Origin: Omphiscola glabra
Lineage: Eukaryota; Mollusca; Gastropoda; Lymnaeidae
NCBI GenBank assembly: GCA_964017045.1
Contig: OZ024801.1
Coordinates: forward strand, 35,682,757 to 35,746,756
DNA: 64,000 nt
Reading direction: 5' to 3'
Shown here: positions 1 to 11,407 of the stretch, one piece after another
Layout of the letters: each line of letters begins with the position of its first letter
Position numbering within the stretch: the stretch's first letter is position 1
Made by a program: the position numbers and the translations under genes
Notes under the pieces: model-generated
Told to the model about the DNA's origin: nothing
Database searches by the model: none
What the model saw: only the letters and a program-made list of their open reading frames with translations

Positions 1-833
1 ACCACATATCTATTGAGGTGTAAGTCAGTAGACCACAATCTATTGAGGTGTAAGTGAGTGCGCCGTAGAGTTACTGAGGTGTAAGTCAGTAGGCCACAGA
101 GTTAGTGATGTGTTAGTCAGTAGGCCACAGAGCTAGTGATGTGTTAGTCAGAAGGCCACATACCTAGTGATGTGTTAGTCAGTACGTCAATAGGCCACAG
201 ATCTATTGAAGTGTAGGTCAGTGAGCCACAGATCTATTGAGGTGTAAGTCAGTAGACCACAGATCTATTGAGGTGTATGTCAGTAGACCACAGATCTATT
301 GAGATGTTAGTCAGTAGGCGACATATCTATTGAGGTGTAGGTCAGTAGACCACAGATCTATTGATGTGTTAGTCAGTAGGCGACATATCTATTGAGGTGT
401 AGGTCAGTAGACCACAGATCTATTGAGGTGTTAGTCAGTAGGCGACATATCTATTGAGGTGTAAGTCAGTAGACCACAGATCTATTGAGGTGTGAGTCAT
501 TAGACCACAGATCTATTGAGGTGTAGGTCAGTAGACCACATATCTATTGAGGTGTAAGTCAGTAGACCACAATCTATTGAGGTGTAAGTGAGTGCGCCGT
601 AGAGTTACTGAGGTGTAAGTCAGTAGGCCACAGAGTTAGTGATGTGTTAGTCAGTAGGCCACAGACCTAGTGATGTGTTAGTCAGTAGGCCACAGACCTA
701 GTGATGTGTTAGTCAGTAGGCCAGGAGCTAGTGATGTGTTAGTCAGAAGGCCACAGACCTAGTGATGTGTTAGTCAGTAGGCCACAGACCTAGTGATGTG
801 TTAGTCAGTAGGCCAAGGAGCTAGTGATGTGTT
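1..833. repeat. Minisatellite, about 31-bp unit, with higher-order duplication
   Basis: About 27 diverged copies of a 29-31 bp unit built round gtgtaagtcagtagaccaca. Two subfamilies alternate in blocks, one with tattgaggtg and one with tagtgatgtgttag. The block at 1-130 recurs almost exactly at about 535-665, so a multi-unit segment of about 534 bp was itself duplicated. The array is cut by the left window edge. Confidence 0.95.
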
Positions 834-1227
834 TTTAGGGGTTGATTGACTCTTTGACAATTTTTTCTTCAATATTCATTTTCAAATTTCTCCCAAACTA
901 ATTACTTAAGTACTTTTAATGTACTCTTTAATTTAAGAAACAATGTTCATTACAAAATTTAAGCACACATTATTTTGTGTGAGGCTTGTTTAATTAAATG
1001 TTTACTTTACTTTTAACTTTGACCAATTGTATGTGTCGTTCATGAACATAATATTTATTTATCCCAGGCAGACCCTTAAAAGAATAAGCTGGTGTAATCA
1101 AATGTCCAGATATTTTTTGAACAACCAGTCCCAGTCAAAAAATATGTTAAAAGATTTTTTTGGTATTATTTTTCTTTGATCTAAAACTTGTTTCATGTTC
1201 TTAGTTTTGTGATAACTCATTTGTAAA
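834..1227. other. Unique AT-rich non-coding stretch
   Basis: No repeat, splice-flanked ORF or transposon end seen. It probably lies in the intron downstream of the SNAG-type exon, which is on the minus strand. Confidence 0.5.
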
Positions 1228-1388
1228 TTGTCTGCCCTCTTAAGACTTCATTGTCTGCCCTCTTAAGACTTCATTAGCTGCCCTCTTAAGACTTCATTGT
1301 CTGCCCTCTTAAGACTTAATTGTCTGCCCTCTTAAGACTTCATTGTCTGCCCTCTTAAGACTTCATTGTCTGCCCTCTTAAGACTTCA
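1228..1388. repeat. 23-bp minisatellite, 7 copies
   Basis: Seven near-identical head-to-tail copies of a 23-bp unit containing tctgccctcttaagacttca. It starts 18 bases beyond the stop codon of the neighbouring minus-strand ORF. Confidence 0.97.
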
Positions 1389-1405
1389 ACATTTTCAATT
1401 TCTAT

Positions 1406-2806
1406 TTACTGTAATCGAATTGTGCACTCACTTGATTTAAGACTTGTTTCACACCTGTTCAAAGATTTGATACTCATGCTTGCTGCCTGGCAAGTACGAT
1501 TGTCTTGCTTGTCTTTGAACCTACTTGCTTGACAGTCACGGGTGCTTCTTCTAGGTATTGGGTTATCTACCGACCGTGGGTCACATCTGCAGAGTTCTCC
1601 GTTTGACCTTGGGTCACATCTGCAGAGTTCTCCGTTTGACCTTGGGTCACATCTGCAGAGTTCTCCGTTTGACTTTGGGTCACATCTGCAGAGTTCTCCG
1701 TTTGACCTTGGGTCACATCTGCATAGTTCTCCGTTTGACCTTGGGTCACATCGGCAGAGTTCTCTGTTTGACCTTGGGTCACATCTGCAGAGTTCTCCGT
1801 TTGAATAAAACTTGGATTCATGTCCGGATGTTGGTCCGCAGGAATATCCAACATATGCTGAGATGGAAGGTAGTCGCTGGTCATCTGCTGAGACGGAAGG
1901 TAGTCGCTGGTCATCCTCTCCACTATCTACTGCGGAAGGATATGTGACCTCATCACTGCGACCACGTCTTGGTGCATTAGCCTTGATGGTCAAATCCATG
2001 ACTCCCGTATCATCTTCACCGGAATTCGGATAGTGAGCTAAATCTCCAGAGCCTGGAGTGGGAATGTGAAGAGGTGCGCCCGTGTAGACTGTGTCAGGCA
2101 TTGAGTAATGATGTGAATGGTGATGGGAGTTTATCCCTCTCAATCTGCCGTCAAAGACCGTGCTGTATTTTTCACACGGTGAAACTTGAAGATTATTAGC
2201 AAGCAATCTTAATTCTTCAGATCCCGCAGCCGTCATTAAATATTGTGGTGACATAAAATAACTAGGATATTCCAGCTGACTAGGTCGCGACGGATTTCTC
2301 TCCATGACATTATGGCAGCTTTGGTTAGGGCTGTCCACTGTCTTGTTAATGTTGTTGTTGTCATCAGCTGTTCTCCTGTTAAGTATCACGTCACCGGGTG
2401 GCGAAAGATGATGCCTGTCACTGAAGCACAGCGCCCTCTTCGGGTCTCGGCCCTTGTACATATGATTAAAGCCTTCCACGTGAATGGCCGATGGCCAGGT
2501 TGAGCAACCAGATGAATATTTGGCCAACGTATGTTCTGACAATTGACCAGTGTATGCCTGACCACGGGTGTCAACGGCGCGGCTTATCAAAGTGGTAAAA
2601 CAGCGCCACTTTTGAATGTCCGGATAAGCTTCAGTCGAAAGCCTCGACACATAATTGTCATTGGTCACTGGCGACCCGCCTTCTACGAGCTGGGGTTTAA
2701 TGGCTATGTGTTCAGGAGAACATATTGTCTTCTTCACAGGTACTAGACACGCACTGGACAGGTCGGAACCTCTACGACGCCGAGAGATTAAAAAAGATTT
2801 CGGCAT
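1406..2806 (-). CDS. SNAG-like N-terminal exon of a putative zinc-finger repressor
   Basis: The 466-codon open frame starts at an ATG at 2806, 18 bases after a good 3' splice site (exon from 2824, preceded by cttgcag). I prefer it to the upstream ATG because that one overlaps the splice site. The protein opens MPKSFLISRRRR, which matches the SNAG pattern (MPRSFLVK-type) at the extreme N terminus of Snail, Gfi, Insm and Ovo-type C2H2 repressors; there it recruits LSD1/CoREST. Further on come a His-rich run (about residues 227-234) and a V-M-D-L-T-I-K stretch (about 269-275) that loosely resembles a CtBP-binding motif. Residues about 335-411 are seven 11-residue repeats (C-R-C-D-P-R-S-N-G-E-L) made by a 33-bp minisatellite. 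No zinc finger is in the window; it would lie to the left. The true exon may stop at a donor before the listed stop codon, so the repeat part may not be translated. The exact family is not assigned. Confidence 0.6.
   Translation of the reverse strand: MPKSFLISRRRRGSDLSSACLVPVKKTICSPEHIAIKPQLVEGGSPVTNDNYVSRLSTEAYPDIQKWRCFTTLISRAVDTRGQAYTGQLSEHTLAKYSSGCSTWPSAIHVEGFNHMYKGRDPKRALCFSDRHHLSPPGDVILNRRTADDNNNINKTVDSPNQSCHNVMERNPSRPSQLEYPSYFMSPQYLMTAAGSEELRLLANNLQVSPCEKYSTVFDGRLRGINSHHHSHHYSMPDTVYTGAPLHIPTPGSGDLAHYPNSGEDDTGVMDLTIKANAPRRGRSDEVTYPSAVDSGEDDQRLPSVSADDQRLPSISAYVGYSCGPTSGHESKFYSNGELCRCDPRSNRELCRCDPRSNGELCRCDPRSNGELCRCDPKSNGELCRCDPRSNGELCRCDPRSNGELCRCDPRSVDNPIPRRSTRDCQASRFKDKQDNRTCQAASMSIKSLNRCETSLKSSECTIRLQ
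1570..1804. repeat. 33-bp minisatellite, about 7 copies, inside the SNAG-exon ORF
   Basis: The 33-bp unit contains gggtcacatctgcagagttc. Since 33 is divisible by three, the array keeps the minus-strand frame open and adds Cys-rich 11-residue repeats. Other frames are open through it too, so openness alone does not show coding. Confidence 0.95.
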
Positions 2807-2824
2807 TGTGAAGTGATCATCAAC

Positions 2825-4068
2825 CTGCAAGCACAGTCAAAAAGTAGATTTATATTTTAATTGTATTTTTTTTTAAATCTATTTTTAACGCACCGTTTAT
2901 TCTATAGTACTAAGTACTATGACTTAGCACTTCAATAAATAATGTATTTAAATGTTTAGGATCTTTTTATTTAATGTAACTGTTTTTCTCAAATGACCTT
3001 GATCAACGGTGATTTCTTAGAAAAAGCCCCTCCTAAGATATGGTTATCGATAATTGACACGTAGCTCAATAGCCAACTAAATACTGTTTGTACAATTGTG
3101 ATCTTGTGTTCCATTTTGCTCCAAAGTAATGTCTTCGAGTGTAACACTTAGTACACTGACAACTTAATCAGCTAATGAGATACATTAAATAAATGTATAC
3201 ATACACACCTGTAGGAACAGCTACACCATTGGAATGGGGTTACACAGACAGCTGAGGCGACATCACGTATCAAAGCAACGCTTCTCTAAGGCGCAATAAG
3301 TTGTCTTTATTAAATATCCGACATGTCCAAAGTAAAATGACCTCGGAGTTCTTTTGTGTCTTTTCAGCTAACACTATACGTTAAGTGGTTTTGATTGGTG
3401 TCTTTATTACGAGGTGTCAATTGGATGACGTTAGTTGGTGGCTGTAGATGTGGCTTACTAAAACATCGCATCCCGTTGTCCAGATAGAGCTAAGAAATGT
3501 TTTCTCTGAAGCATAACTTGTAAGCACACACTGTAAGTTTCCATCTACACGTTCGTCTCCCCAGATGGAGACAGAGAACGAACTGTTGCCTTCACTTGTA
3601 TCAGTTTCTCCTAACGGTGTTGCTCTATTCTTTATTGTTTAGAACCGCGCCCCTCCCTCCCCCTGGTCTTCTTTCCCAAAATCTTCATTCAACTTTTCTT
3701 TTCTTTTGCCCAAGAAGGTGGTGCCATCACATGTCACCTAAGATAGTCACACCCATTTCCTGAGACCTTGTCCCCTCCCTCCTGTCTAAAACGTACCAAT
3801 AGGACACATGGGTTGGTCCCCCACTTTTATGTCATCTGCCTTACCTGCAGGAAAAAACAACTGCATCCAACCGTGTAATAATGAAGGGACACCCCACCCC
3901 TCCCAAACTCTGTGTCGTTAAGACAGGAAAGGGCAACCGTTGCAGAAATACACATAAGACATTTCTATGTTTACCAAATGTCTTCATTTTACTTTTTTTC
4001 TTTTGGAAATGATTATTGAGATGATTAATTTAAATAAGTCTTAAGCTAGATGTTTGAAGTTGAGTTTA
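2825..4068. other. Unique non-coding stretch upstream of the SNAG-type exon
   Basis: Mostly unique AT-rich DNA with a C/T-rich patch near 3650-3680. On the minus strand this is the intron before the exon at 2824. I see no further exon with matching splice sites and no transposon ends. Confidence 0.5.
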
Positions 4069-4250
4069 ACCTACTCTACTGTTTACTACGTCTAACATAC
4101 TCTACTGTTTACTACGTCTAACCTACTCTACTGTTTACTACGTCTAACCTACTCTACCGTTTACTACGTCTAACCTACTCTACTGTTTACTACGTCTAAC
4201 CTACTCTACTGTTTTCTACGTCTAACCTACTTTACTGTTTACTACGTCTA
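4069..4250. repeat. 26-bp minisatellite, about 7 copies
   Basis: The 26-bp unit contains ctactctactgtttactacg. Copies differ by only a few substitutions. Confidence 0.95.
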
Positions 4251-4349
4251 GAATAGTCTAAACGTATAGTTTTCCTTTTTTCTGTAGGCGATAAAATTGG
4301 TTGGTCATTTTTAAGTCTGGTGGCCAAGAAAGATATTGGCCGTTATGTC

Positions 4350-4690
4350 TGTTGGTCCTTAAAGCTGCTAGCCATGAATTCTGGTGACCATGAATTCTGG
4401 TGACCATGAATTCTGGTGGCCATGAAGTCTGGTGGCCATGGAGTCTGGTGGCCGTTATGTCTGTTGGTCCTTAAAGCTGCTGGCCATGAATTCTGGTGAA
4501 CATGGAGCCTGGTGGACATGGAATCTGCTGGCCATGAAATCTGTTGGCCGTGAAGTCTGAAACATTTTACCAAAGCAAAGTAGATGTCCCTAAAACTGTT
4601 ACTTTCAGTCAAGTCTCGTGCCAAAGTCTCGTGCCAAAGTCTTATACCAAAGTCTTGTGCCAGAGTCGTGTACCAAAGTCTTGTACTAAA
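4350..4690. repeat. Two adjacent short-unit degenerate arrays
   Basis: At 4350-4560 a 15-18 bp unit (gccatgaattctggtgac) is repeated with drift and one internal duplication. At 4608-4690 a different 13-18 bp unit (ccaaagtcttgtg) follows. The 93-codon minus ORF across the first array is a repeat product. Confidence 0.85.
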
Positions 4691-5617
4691 GTCTTACATC
4701 GCTGATTTTCAATGCCATGGTCAAGGGATGTGTCGGTATTCACTTAAACACCCCCCCGCCCCCAAGGGACACTCAAAGCAGAACCCTGTCTGACGTATTA
4801 AACACTAAACACTTACGGAGGGGTTACTTACGGAGTGTTACTCCTTAAAATTGGAACTAATATTTTGCTGATTTTGACACTCTACTTAACATTGAATTAT
4901 CCTTTCAGCATTCGAGGGTCACCTTGTCTCCGAGTATTTACCTTGAAAAACTCTGTGGAGATTATGTCATAGAATATAATTGATTGCTAGAATATAATGT
5001 ATATATAATGAGGGACGTCACATTGTAGTGCTGGGGCGGAGGTAATATGGCGGTGACTATGAAGATGTCTACTTAAATTTATTTGTATCGATGGTCAAAT
5101 AAATGACTTTGATTAAGTTATCGTCTGCAACACATTTGATAAAAGAGTTATTACTGGGTAAGATCTATAATTCAAACAACGCACCCCGTGGCATATAACA
5201 GTACCTGATATAAAGAAGTTATTGTTACCTCGACGGACCCATTAAATGTATACTTGATACATAGGACGTACAAGGTAACCTAAAGGTACTACATGCTATC
5301 GATGAATTGTATTATTCAGATTGGCTTCTCAGTTTGAAGTTTTTAATCACACTCAGTAACATATAACTAAGAATACATAAAGACCCTAGCTAGAGGCAGA
5401 CACACAATGTATGGGATAAAACTGGAAGCAACTGGAAAGGAAAGCACAGGACCGAGATGAATGGAAAATTCTTGGTAGACGGGTAAAAGACTTAAGTTAG
5501 TAACACAGAGAAAGAATAACAAAAAAAAGTCATCTTGATTTTTGTGTAAGCTAAAGTAAAAGTTCACAAAGAATAACGTTAGCCAAAGTAATAGGTTGCA
5601 TTGAACATTTTGTGCTC
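4691..5617. other. Unique AT-rich non-coding stretch
   Basis: Contains a C-run near 4750. ORFs are short and low-complexity. Nothing gene-like or transposon-like recognised. Confidence 0.5.
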
Positions 5618-5878
5618 AGGGGCTGTGCTTAGGCTACCTGTAATCTGATGTTAACGGCTGTACTAGGGGCTACCTTTAATCTGATGTTAACGGCTGTACT
5701 CGGGGCTACCTTTAATCTGATGTTAACGGCTGTACTCGGGGCTACCTTTAATCTGATGTTAACGGCTGTACTCGGGGCTACCTTTAATCTGATGTTAACG
5801 GCTGTACTCGGGGCTACCTTTAATCGGATGTTAACGGCTGTACTCGGGGCTACCTTTAATCTGATGTTAACGGCTGTG
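5618..5878. repeat. 36-bp minisatellite, about 7 copies
   Basis: The 36-bp unit contains gatgttaacggctgtactcg. The 80-codon plus ORF through it (12-residue period) is explained by the unit length being a multiple of three. Confidence 0.96.
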
Positions 5879-7324
5879 GTTTACATTTAAACGTCATGAT
5901 TGTATTCACCCCTCTCCCACCCCCCCAACATTTCCCCTCCACACTCTCTTCAAGCCCCACCCATAGTGTCAGTGTCTATCTGAACTTAACGCATCGTTGA
6001 TTGTAACAGCGACAATAAAATGAATCTTTCATTATCCATCAAATGTCTATACATAATCCATATATGCTGGTCCCATCAAAACAGCTCACATTAACAGGAA
6101 TATGACATACAATAGAATGACATCAATATTATCTTGTTTGATTAATGTTCTTATTTCATTGACATAAAAAGAATGCCACCCCGTACCATAAATAATTTTT
6201 TAAAGGTCACAAGTTCCTACAAATGAAATTGTTGTAACACAAAATGTCTACAAACATAATTTGACCTAAGCGATGGAAAGTGGAACAAAATATTAGCAAG
6301 AATAAGTAATAAGATAAATATTTGGTGTGCAGCGGGATTGAAAGAACGCAACATATGCCAAACACAGCGTGCGAATTACATTAAAAATAAATAAAGGTAC
6401 AATGGTCGATCGCAACAACGTTACGGGACTGAACATTTCCACCAATAGCTACAATGGGTTCCATAAAAGCAAGACAAAAAAAAAAAGGGGGGGGGGGATA
6501 CCGCAAGCTATCCACCCCATTTGTATCCCCTTACCCCATGGTCTGAACTGTCCCAGCCACATGCTGTCCTTTCCCAGCATAATGCTGTCCCGTCCCAGCC
6601 ACACGTTGTCATGTACACTCCACCTGTTGTGATGTCCCAGCCATATGCTTTCCTGTTGTATCAGAATAAAAACGTAGAAAGGAACTGAGATGTTTTTAAT
6701 CACTAAAATTTTTATTTCCACTTCACGATTTGACAGGAACTAAGATCAGGATATATTATTATTTAACATCTGCCATTAAAAACCCCACATTTTTCTACCA
6801 ACAAAAATTGTCTCTTTCATCAAATGGCCATTTTGTGTATGTAAGTGATCGTGTTTCCTATTTTAATAAACGTCTTTGCGTTTTCATCATTTCTCTATAG
6901 GTAAAAGATGGGAAATGTGTACAAAATGGTAACACAGAATCAGTGAAAAGGCAAAACTCTTACGCTATGTAAGAGTTTTGTCGATGTCTTTAGGAGAGAG
7001 TGAATCGTTCTGTCTCGTTGAGATACCCTAGCGATAGCTACTAAAGCTGGGGGGACATCATTCTTCCCCCGCCCCATCATTCCACAGGGCCCCCTTGAAG
7101 GAGACGTCCTGCTGTGCTTCACTCTTACCTGTGGCGCTGGCTGATGAAAGGACGCGGTTCTCTGGCCCAGTCACCCGGAACCTGGAGGAAAAGTTGTCTG
7201 CCGTTCTCGAGTTTCAGATATCATCTCATTTGAGGGAGGTGGGGGTCGTAGGAGGGGGAGGGGGGTGTAGGTGTGGGAGGGAGTGTGACGGGGTTAACGG
7301 TTGGAAGAATGCTTTGGGCTTCAT
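5879..7324. other. Largely unique non-coding stretch
   Basis: Holds an A-run followed by an 11-base G-run at about 6475-6497, and a degenerate 17-20 bp repeat (cccagccacatgctgtcc) at about 6550-6650. The 7200-7300 part is G-rich and leads into the CA-rich array. No gene recognised. Confidence 0.5.
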
Positions 7325-8452
7325 ACCCACAACACACACCCCCCACCACACGCAACCCCACCACACACAAACCCCACCACACACAACCCCACCACCCACA
7401 ACCATAACAACACACAACCCCCACCACACAACCCAACCACACACAACCCCCACCACACACAACCATCACAACACTCAAACTCCACCACACAACCCCACAC
7501 ACAAAACCCCCACCACACACAACCCCACCACACACAACAATCACAACACTCAAACCCCACCACACAACCCCACCACACACAACAACCACCACACACAACC
7601 CCCACCACACACAACCACCACCACACACAACCCCCATCACACAACCCCACCATACACAACCTCCACCATACACAATCCCCACCACACACAACCCCCACCA
7701 AACACAACCCCCACCACACACAACCATCATCCCACACAACCATCACCACACACAACCATCACCACACACATCCACACCACACACAACCATCATCACCCAC
7801 AACCCCCACCAAACACAACCATCACCACACACAACCCCCACCACACACAATCCCCAACACACACAATCCCCACTACACAACCCCACCACACACAACCCCA
7901 CCACACACAATCCCCACCACACACAAACCCACCACACAACCCCTACCACACACAATCCCCACCACACACAATCCCCACCACACACAACCCCCACCACACA
8001 CAAGCATAACCACACACAACCATCACCACACACAACCATCACCATACACAACACCCACCACACACAACCACCACCACACACAACCCCCAACCACACACAA
8101 TCCCCACCACACACAACCACCACCACACACAACCCCAACCACACATAATCCCTACCACACACAACCCCCACCACACACAACCATCACCGCACACAACCAT
8201 CACCACACACAAACCCCACCACACACAACCATCACCACACACAGCCCCCACCACACACACCCCCACCACACAACCCCACCACACACAATCCCCACCACAC
8301 ACAATCCCCACCACACACAACCCTTACCACACACAACCCCCACCACACACAACCATCACCACACTTAACCATCACCACACACAACCCCCACCACACACAA
8401 CCCCCACCACACACAACCATCACCACACACAACCCCCACCGCACACAACCCC
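7325..8452. repeat. 1.1-kb CA-rich array with strong strand asymmetry
   Basis: Roughly 70 degenerate copies of a 14-17 bp motif such as ccccaccacacacaac. The plus strand carries almost no G over more than 1 kb. All the Thr/His/Pro or Cys/Val/Gly ORFs on either strand here are repeat products. Confidence 0.97.
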
Positions 8453-8607
8453 CTGACGCTAAGAAGGGAATATTTCTTTGCAATACTTTTTCTAAAGAAG
8501 ATACAGTCAAGCGTGTTTTTTATGCCCTTATCCCTTAAATAACAAAGGTATTCCACTGATCTAGAATGTGTCTATCAGTAGGTATTCCACTGATCAAGAA
8601 TGTCTAT

Positions 8608-8836
8608 CAGTAGGAGTTCTTTGGACAGTTAGTGTTCATTGGACAGTAGGTGTTCTTTGGACAGTAAGTGTTAATTGGACAGTAGATGTTCATTAGACAG
8701 TAGGTGTTCATTAGACAGTAGGTGTTCATTGAACAGTAGGTGCTTATTAGACAGTAGGTGTTCATTAGACAGTAGGTGTTCATTGGACAGTAGGTGTTCA
8801 TTAGACAGTAGGTGTTTATTGAACAGTAGGTGTTGC
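8608..8836. repeat. 18-bp minisatellite, about 13 copies
   Basis: The 18-bp unit is ttcattagacagtaggtg with single-base variants. Ser/Leu-rich and Asn/Thr/Tyr-rich ORFs on both strands come from the repeat. Confidence 0.95.
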
Positions 8837-8879
8837 AGCTTGGATCATGTGATTTAACGGTTGGGGTTTTGATGTGGGC

Positions 8880-9085
8880 GTGGGGAGTGGGTGTCAGAAG
8901 GTGGTAAAGAGTGTTGGGAGTCGACTTGTGGGATAGGGTTTGGAAGTGGGTTTTGGGAGAAGGGGTTGGATCGGGTGCTGGGTGTAGATGCTGGGAGTGG
9001 GTTTTGTGAGTGGGTTTGGAGAGTGGGTTTTGGGTGTGGGTTTTGGGAGAGGGTGTTGGGAGTGGGTGTCGGAAGGTGTGTGTTG
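8880..9085. repeat. Degenerate GT-rich repeat
   Basis: Loose repeats of ggagtgggttttgggagagg type with variable spacing, related in composition to the 9.4-10.1 kb array. Confidence 0.75.
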
Positions 9086-9424
9086 TTTGTCCTTCGAATG
9101 CGAAGTGACCAACGCTATACTACGCTTTCCCGTACGTGGGACATACGTTGTCTATCATAGCTGTTATGCACTGTCAATGTCTCGCTAGCATATATGAGAG
9201 ATTTAATACGATAGCCATATATACTTTCAGCTAAGGGACAAGACCGAGATTCCGTCGCTCCCAAACACTCGCTCGGAGTCTTCCAAAAGCAACATTTCCT
9301 TTGAAAATTAGGTTATTGATCTCATCATGTATTTTTGATGACCCGGAGAGGGTGCTGCCCAAGAACTTTTCATCTGTTGGCAGATTCTGTCCCTCCACTT
9401 ATATTTTAGGTTCTTCGTAAGCTT
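9086..9424. other. Unique stretch between two GT-rich arrays
   Basis: No repeat, exon or transposon end recognised. Confidence 0.5.
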
Positions 9425-10075
9425 TCCCTGGAAGGTAGGAGTTTGAGTTTTGGAGTGGGTTTTGCGAGTGGATTTAGGAGTGGATTTTGGCGTTGGTTTT
9501 GCAGAAGGATTTTGTGAATGGGTTTTTGAGTGGTTATTGGTAGAGGGTGTTGGTAGAGGGTTTTGGTAGAGGGTGTTGGTCGAGAGTGTTGGTCGAGGGT
9601 GTTGGTAAAGGGTGTTGGTAGAGGGTGTTGGGAGATGGTGTTGGTAGAGGGTGTTGGTAGAGGGTGTTGGTAGAGGGTGTTGGTCGAGAGTGTTGGTCGA
9701 GGGTGTTGGTAAAGGGTGTTGGTACAGAGTGTTGGTCGAGGGTGTTGGTAGAGGGTGTTGGTAGAGTGTGTTGGTAGAGGGTGTTGGTAGAGGGTGTTGG
9801 TAGAGGGTGTCGTAGAGGGTGTTGGTAGAGGGTAATGGTATTGCATATTTAGAGTGGGTTTTCGGAGAGGGCTTGGAAATGAGTTTTGGGACAGGGCGTT
9901 GGGTGTGGATGTTACTTGCAGGTGCTGGGAGTGGGTGTTGAGAGAGGGGTTGTTAGTAGGTTTTGGGATTGGATCATGGGAGAGTGTGCTGGCAGAGGGT
10001 GCTGGCAGAGGGTATTGTAGTGGATTTTGGAGTGGATGTTGTGAGTGGTTGTCGGGAGTATGTTTTTGAGCTTGG
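9425..10075. repeat. 15-bp GT-rich minisatellite with degenerate edges
   Basis: The core at about 9535-9835 is some 20 copies of a 15-bp unit (agagggtgttggt plus two bases). It is flanked on both sides by looser ttttggagtgggt-type repeats, so the array seems to have grown out of the degenerate sequence seen at 8880-9085. Confidence 0.92.
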
Positions 10076-10252
10076 GGGTTGCTGCGTTGTGTGTGTGTTA
10101 AGCATGCGGGTCAGTATATGCATAGATTAATTTTCGCCAGGTTCCCGGAGACAAAAATATCAGAGGGAAATCAAACGTGGAGGAATTAAGATGGGGACTT
10201 AGAGAAGGGGTGGGCAAGAGAGTCATAGAGCTGAGCTGGGTGACAGATCGTA

Positions 10253-10540
10253 ATTGACCAGAGGACATTGTTCAGAGGACATTGTGCAGAGGACATTGTT
10301 CAGAGGACATTGTGCAGATGACATTGTTTGAAATGATTTTGTCAGTAAGTTTGTATAATCATATGAAATAAAAATTGTCATGTGATAGATTCCATTTTCA
10401 TTTGATAGATTCCAGTTTTCATGTGATAGATTTCATTTTCATGGGATATATTCCATTTTCATGGGGTAGATTCCATTTTCATGTGGTAAATTCGATTTTC
10501 ATGTGGTAGATTCCACTTTCATGTGATAGAAATCAATCAC
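10253..10540. repeat. Two small arrays: 14-bp x5 and 21-bp x8
   Basis: At 10253-10325 the unit is cagaggacattgtt. At 10377-10540 the unit contains ttccattttcatgtgataga. They are separated by about 50 unique bases. Confidence 0.93.
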
Positions 10541-11165
10541 AATAAAATTCAACTTTCTTGTGTGCTCCTTATCATATCTTAAAACTATATTTGAACAGAT
10601 TTCTATACCGATTTATAGAGACATAAATTGAAGTTCTTCACAAGTGTCAGGCCCACGTTCAATTCTTTGACATCAATTCTACCCTTCTACAGCTTAAAAT
10701 TATATTATTATGAAACAAGTAGTATAGTTCTTAAAAAAGTTCAAGTTTACCTGGCCACATTTGGACGCCATTGTTTCCAAAGAGAGCAACATTACAATAC
10801 AACAGATGCCTCGTGTACCCACACTACCCTGGGATATGAAAGCGGTCCGTTAGGTGTTGAATGGCTGAGTCGAAATGGACACTGTTGCGGTGAAGGATCT
10901 CCGTCATTAAGAGATAGACTTTCAGGGCCCTGAAAGGCTCATGGGTACAGTTTCGCGGGCCCCCCGGTGGGGGAGGATTAAAGGAAAACCTTGGGGTGGC
11001 TTTCAGGTAGGTGGGTTTAACGAGACGGGTATTAACTTCTCTGTGTGACGTACAAACAATGTACAAGCAAATAGTGGGGCCTGTCCCCCACAGGAGGTAG
11101 TGTGGCTGATATGTACCGATCTTGTGTAAGACTCTAGGTTATGTGTAACGCTTCAAGTGTCTGGA
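10541..11165. other. Unique stretch, no recognised gene
   Basis: A 101-codon plus ORF (10628-10933) has no recognisable family or splice context, and the region around 10950-11000 is GC-rich. I do not call it a gene. Confidence 0.45.
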
Positions 11166-11407
11166 GCCGGGGTAAAAGATTTGGGTTAGTGTGGGTTTTA
11201 GGTGACACACTACTATAGATTTGGGTTGGTATGGGTTTGAAGAGACACACTACTATATATTTGGGTTGGTATGGGTTTGAAGAGACACACTACTATAGAT
11301 TTGGGTTGGTATGGGTTTGAGGCGACAGACTAACAGGGTAAGGGATTTGGGTTGGTATGGGTTTAAAGAGAAAGTCTAACGGGGTAAGGGATTTGGGTTG
11401 GTATTGG
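11166..11407. repeat. 40-bp satellite, left part
   Basis: About six copies of a 40-bp unit containing gatttgggttggtatgggtt and a gagacacactac-type half. It is the same family as the array at 12467-13442; the two are separated by an inserted element. Confidence 0.93.

Noticed and set aside
7095..8009. 304-codon Thr/His/Pro-rich ORF, with a longer overlapping one to 8368
   Set aside because: Composition and opposite-strand mirror ORFs are fully explained by the CA-rich array; no start or splice context.
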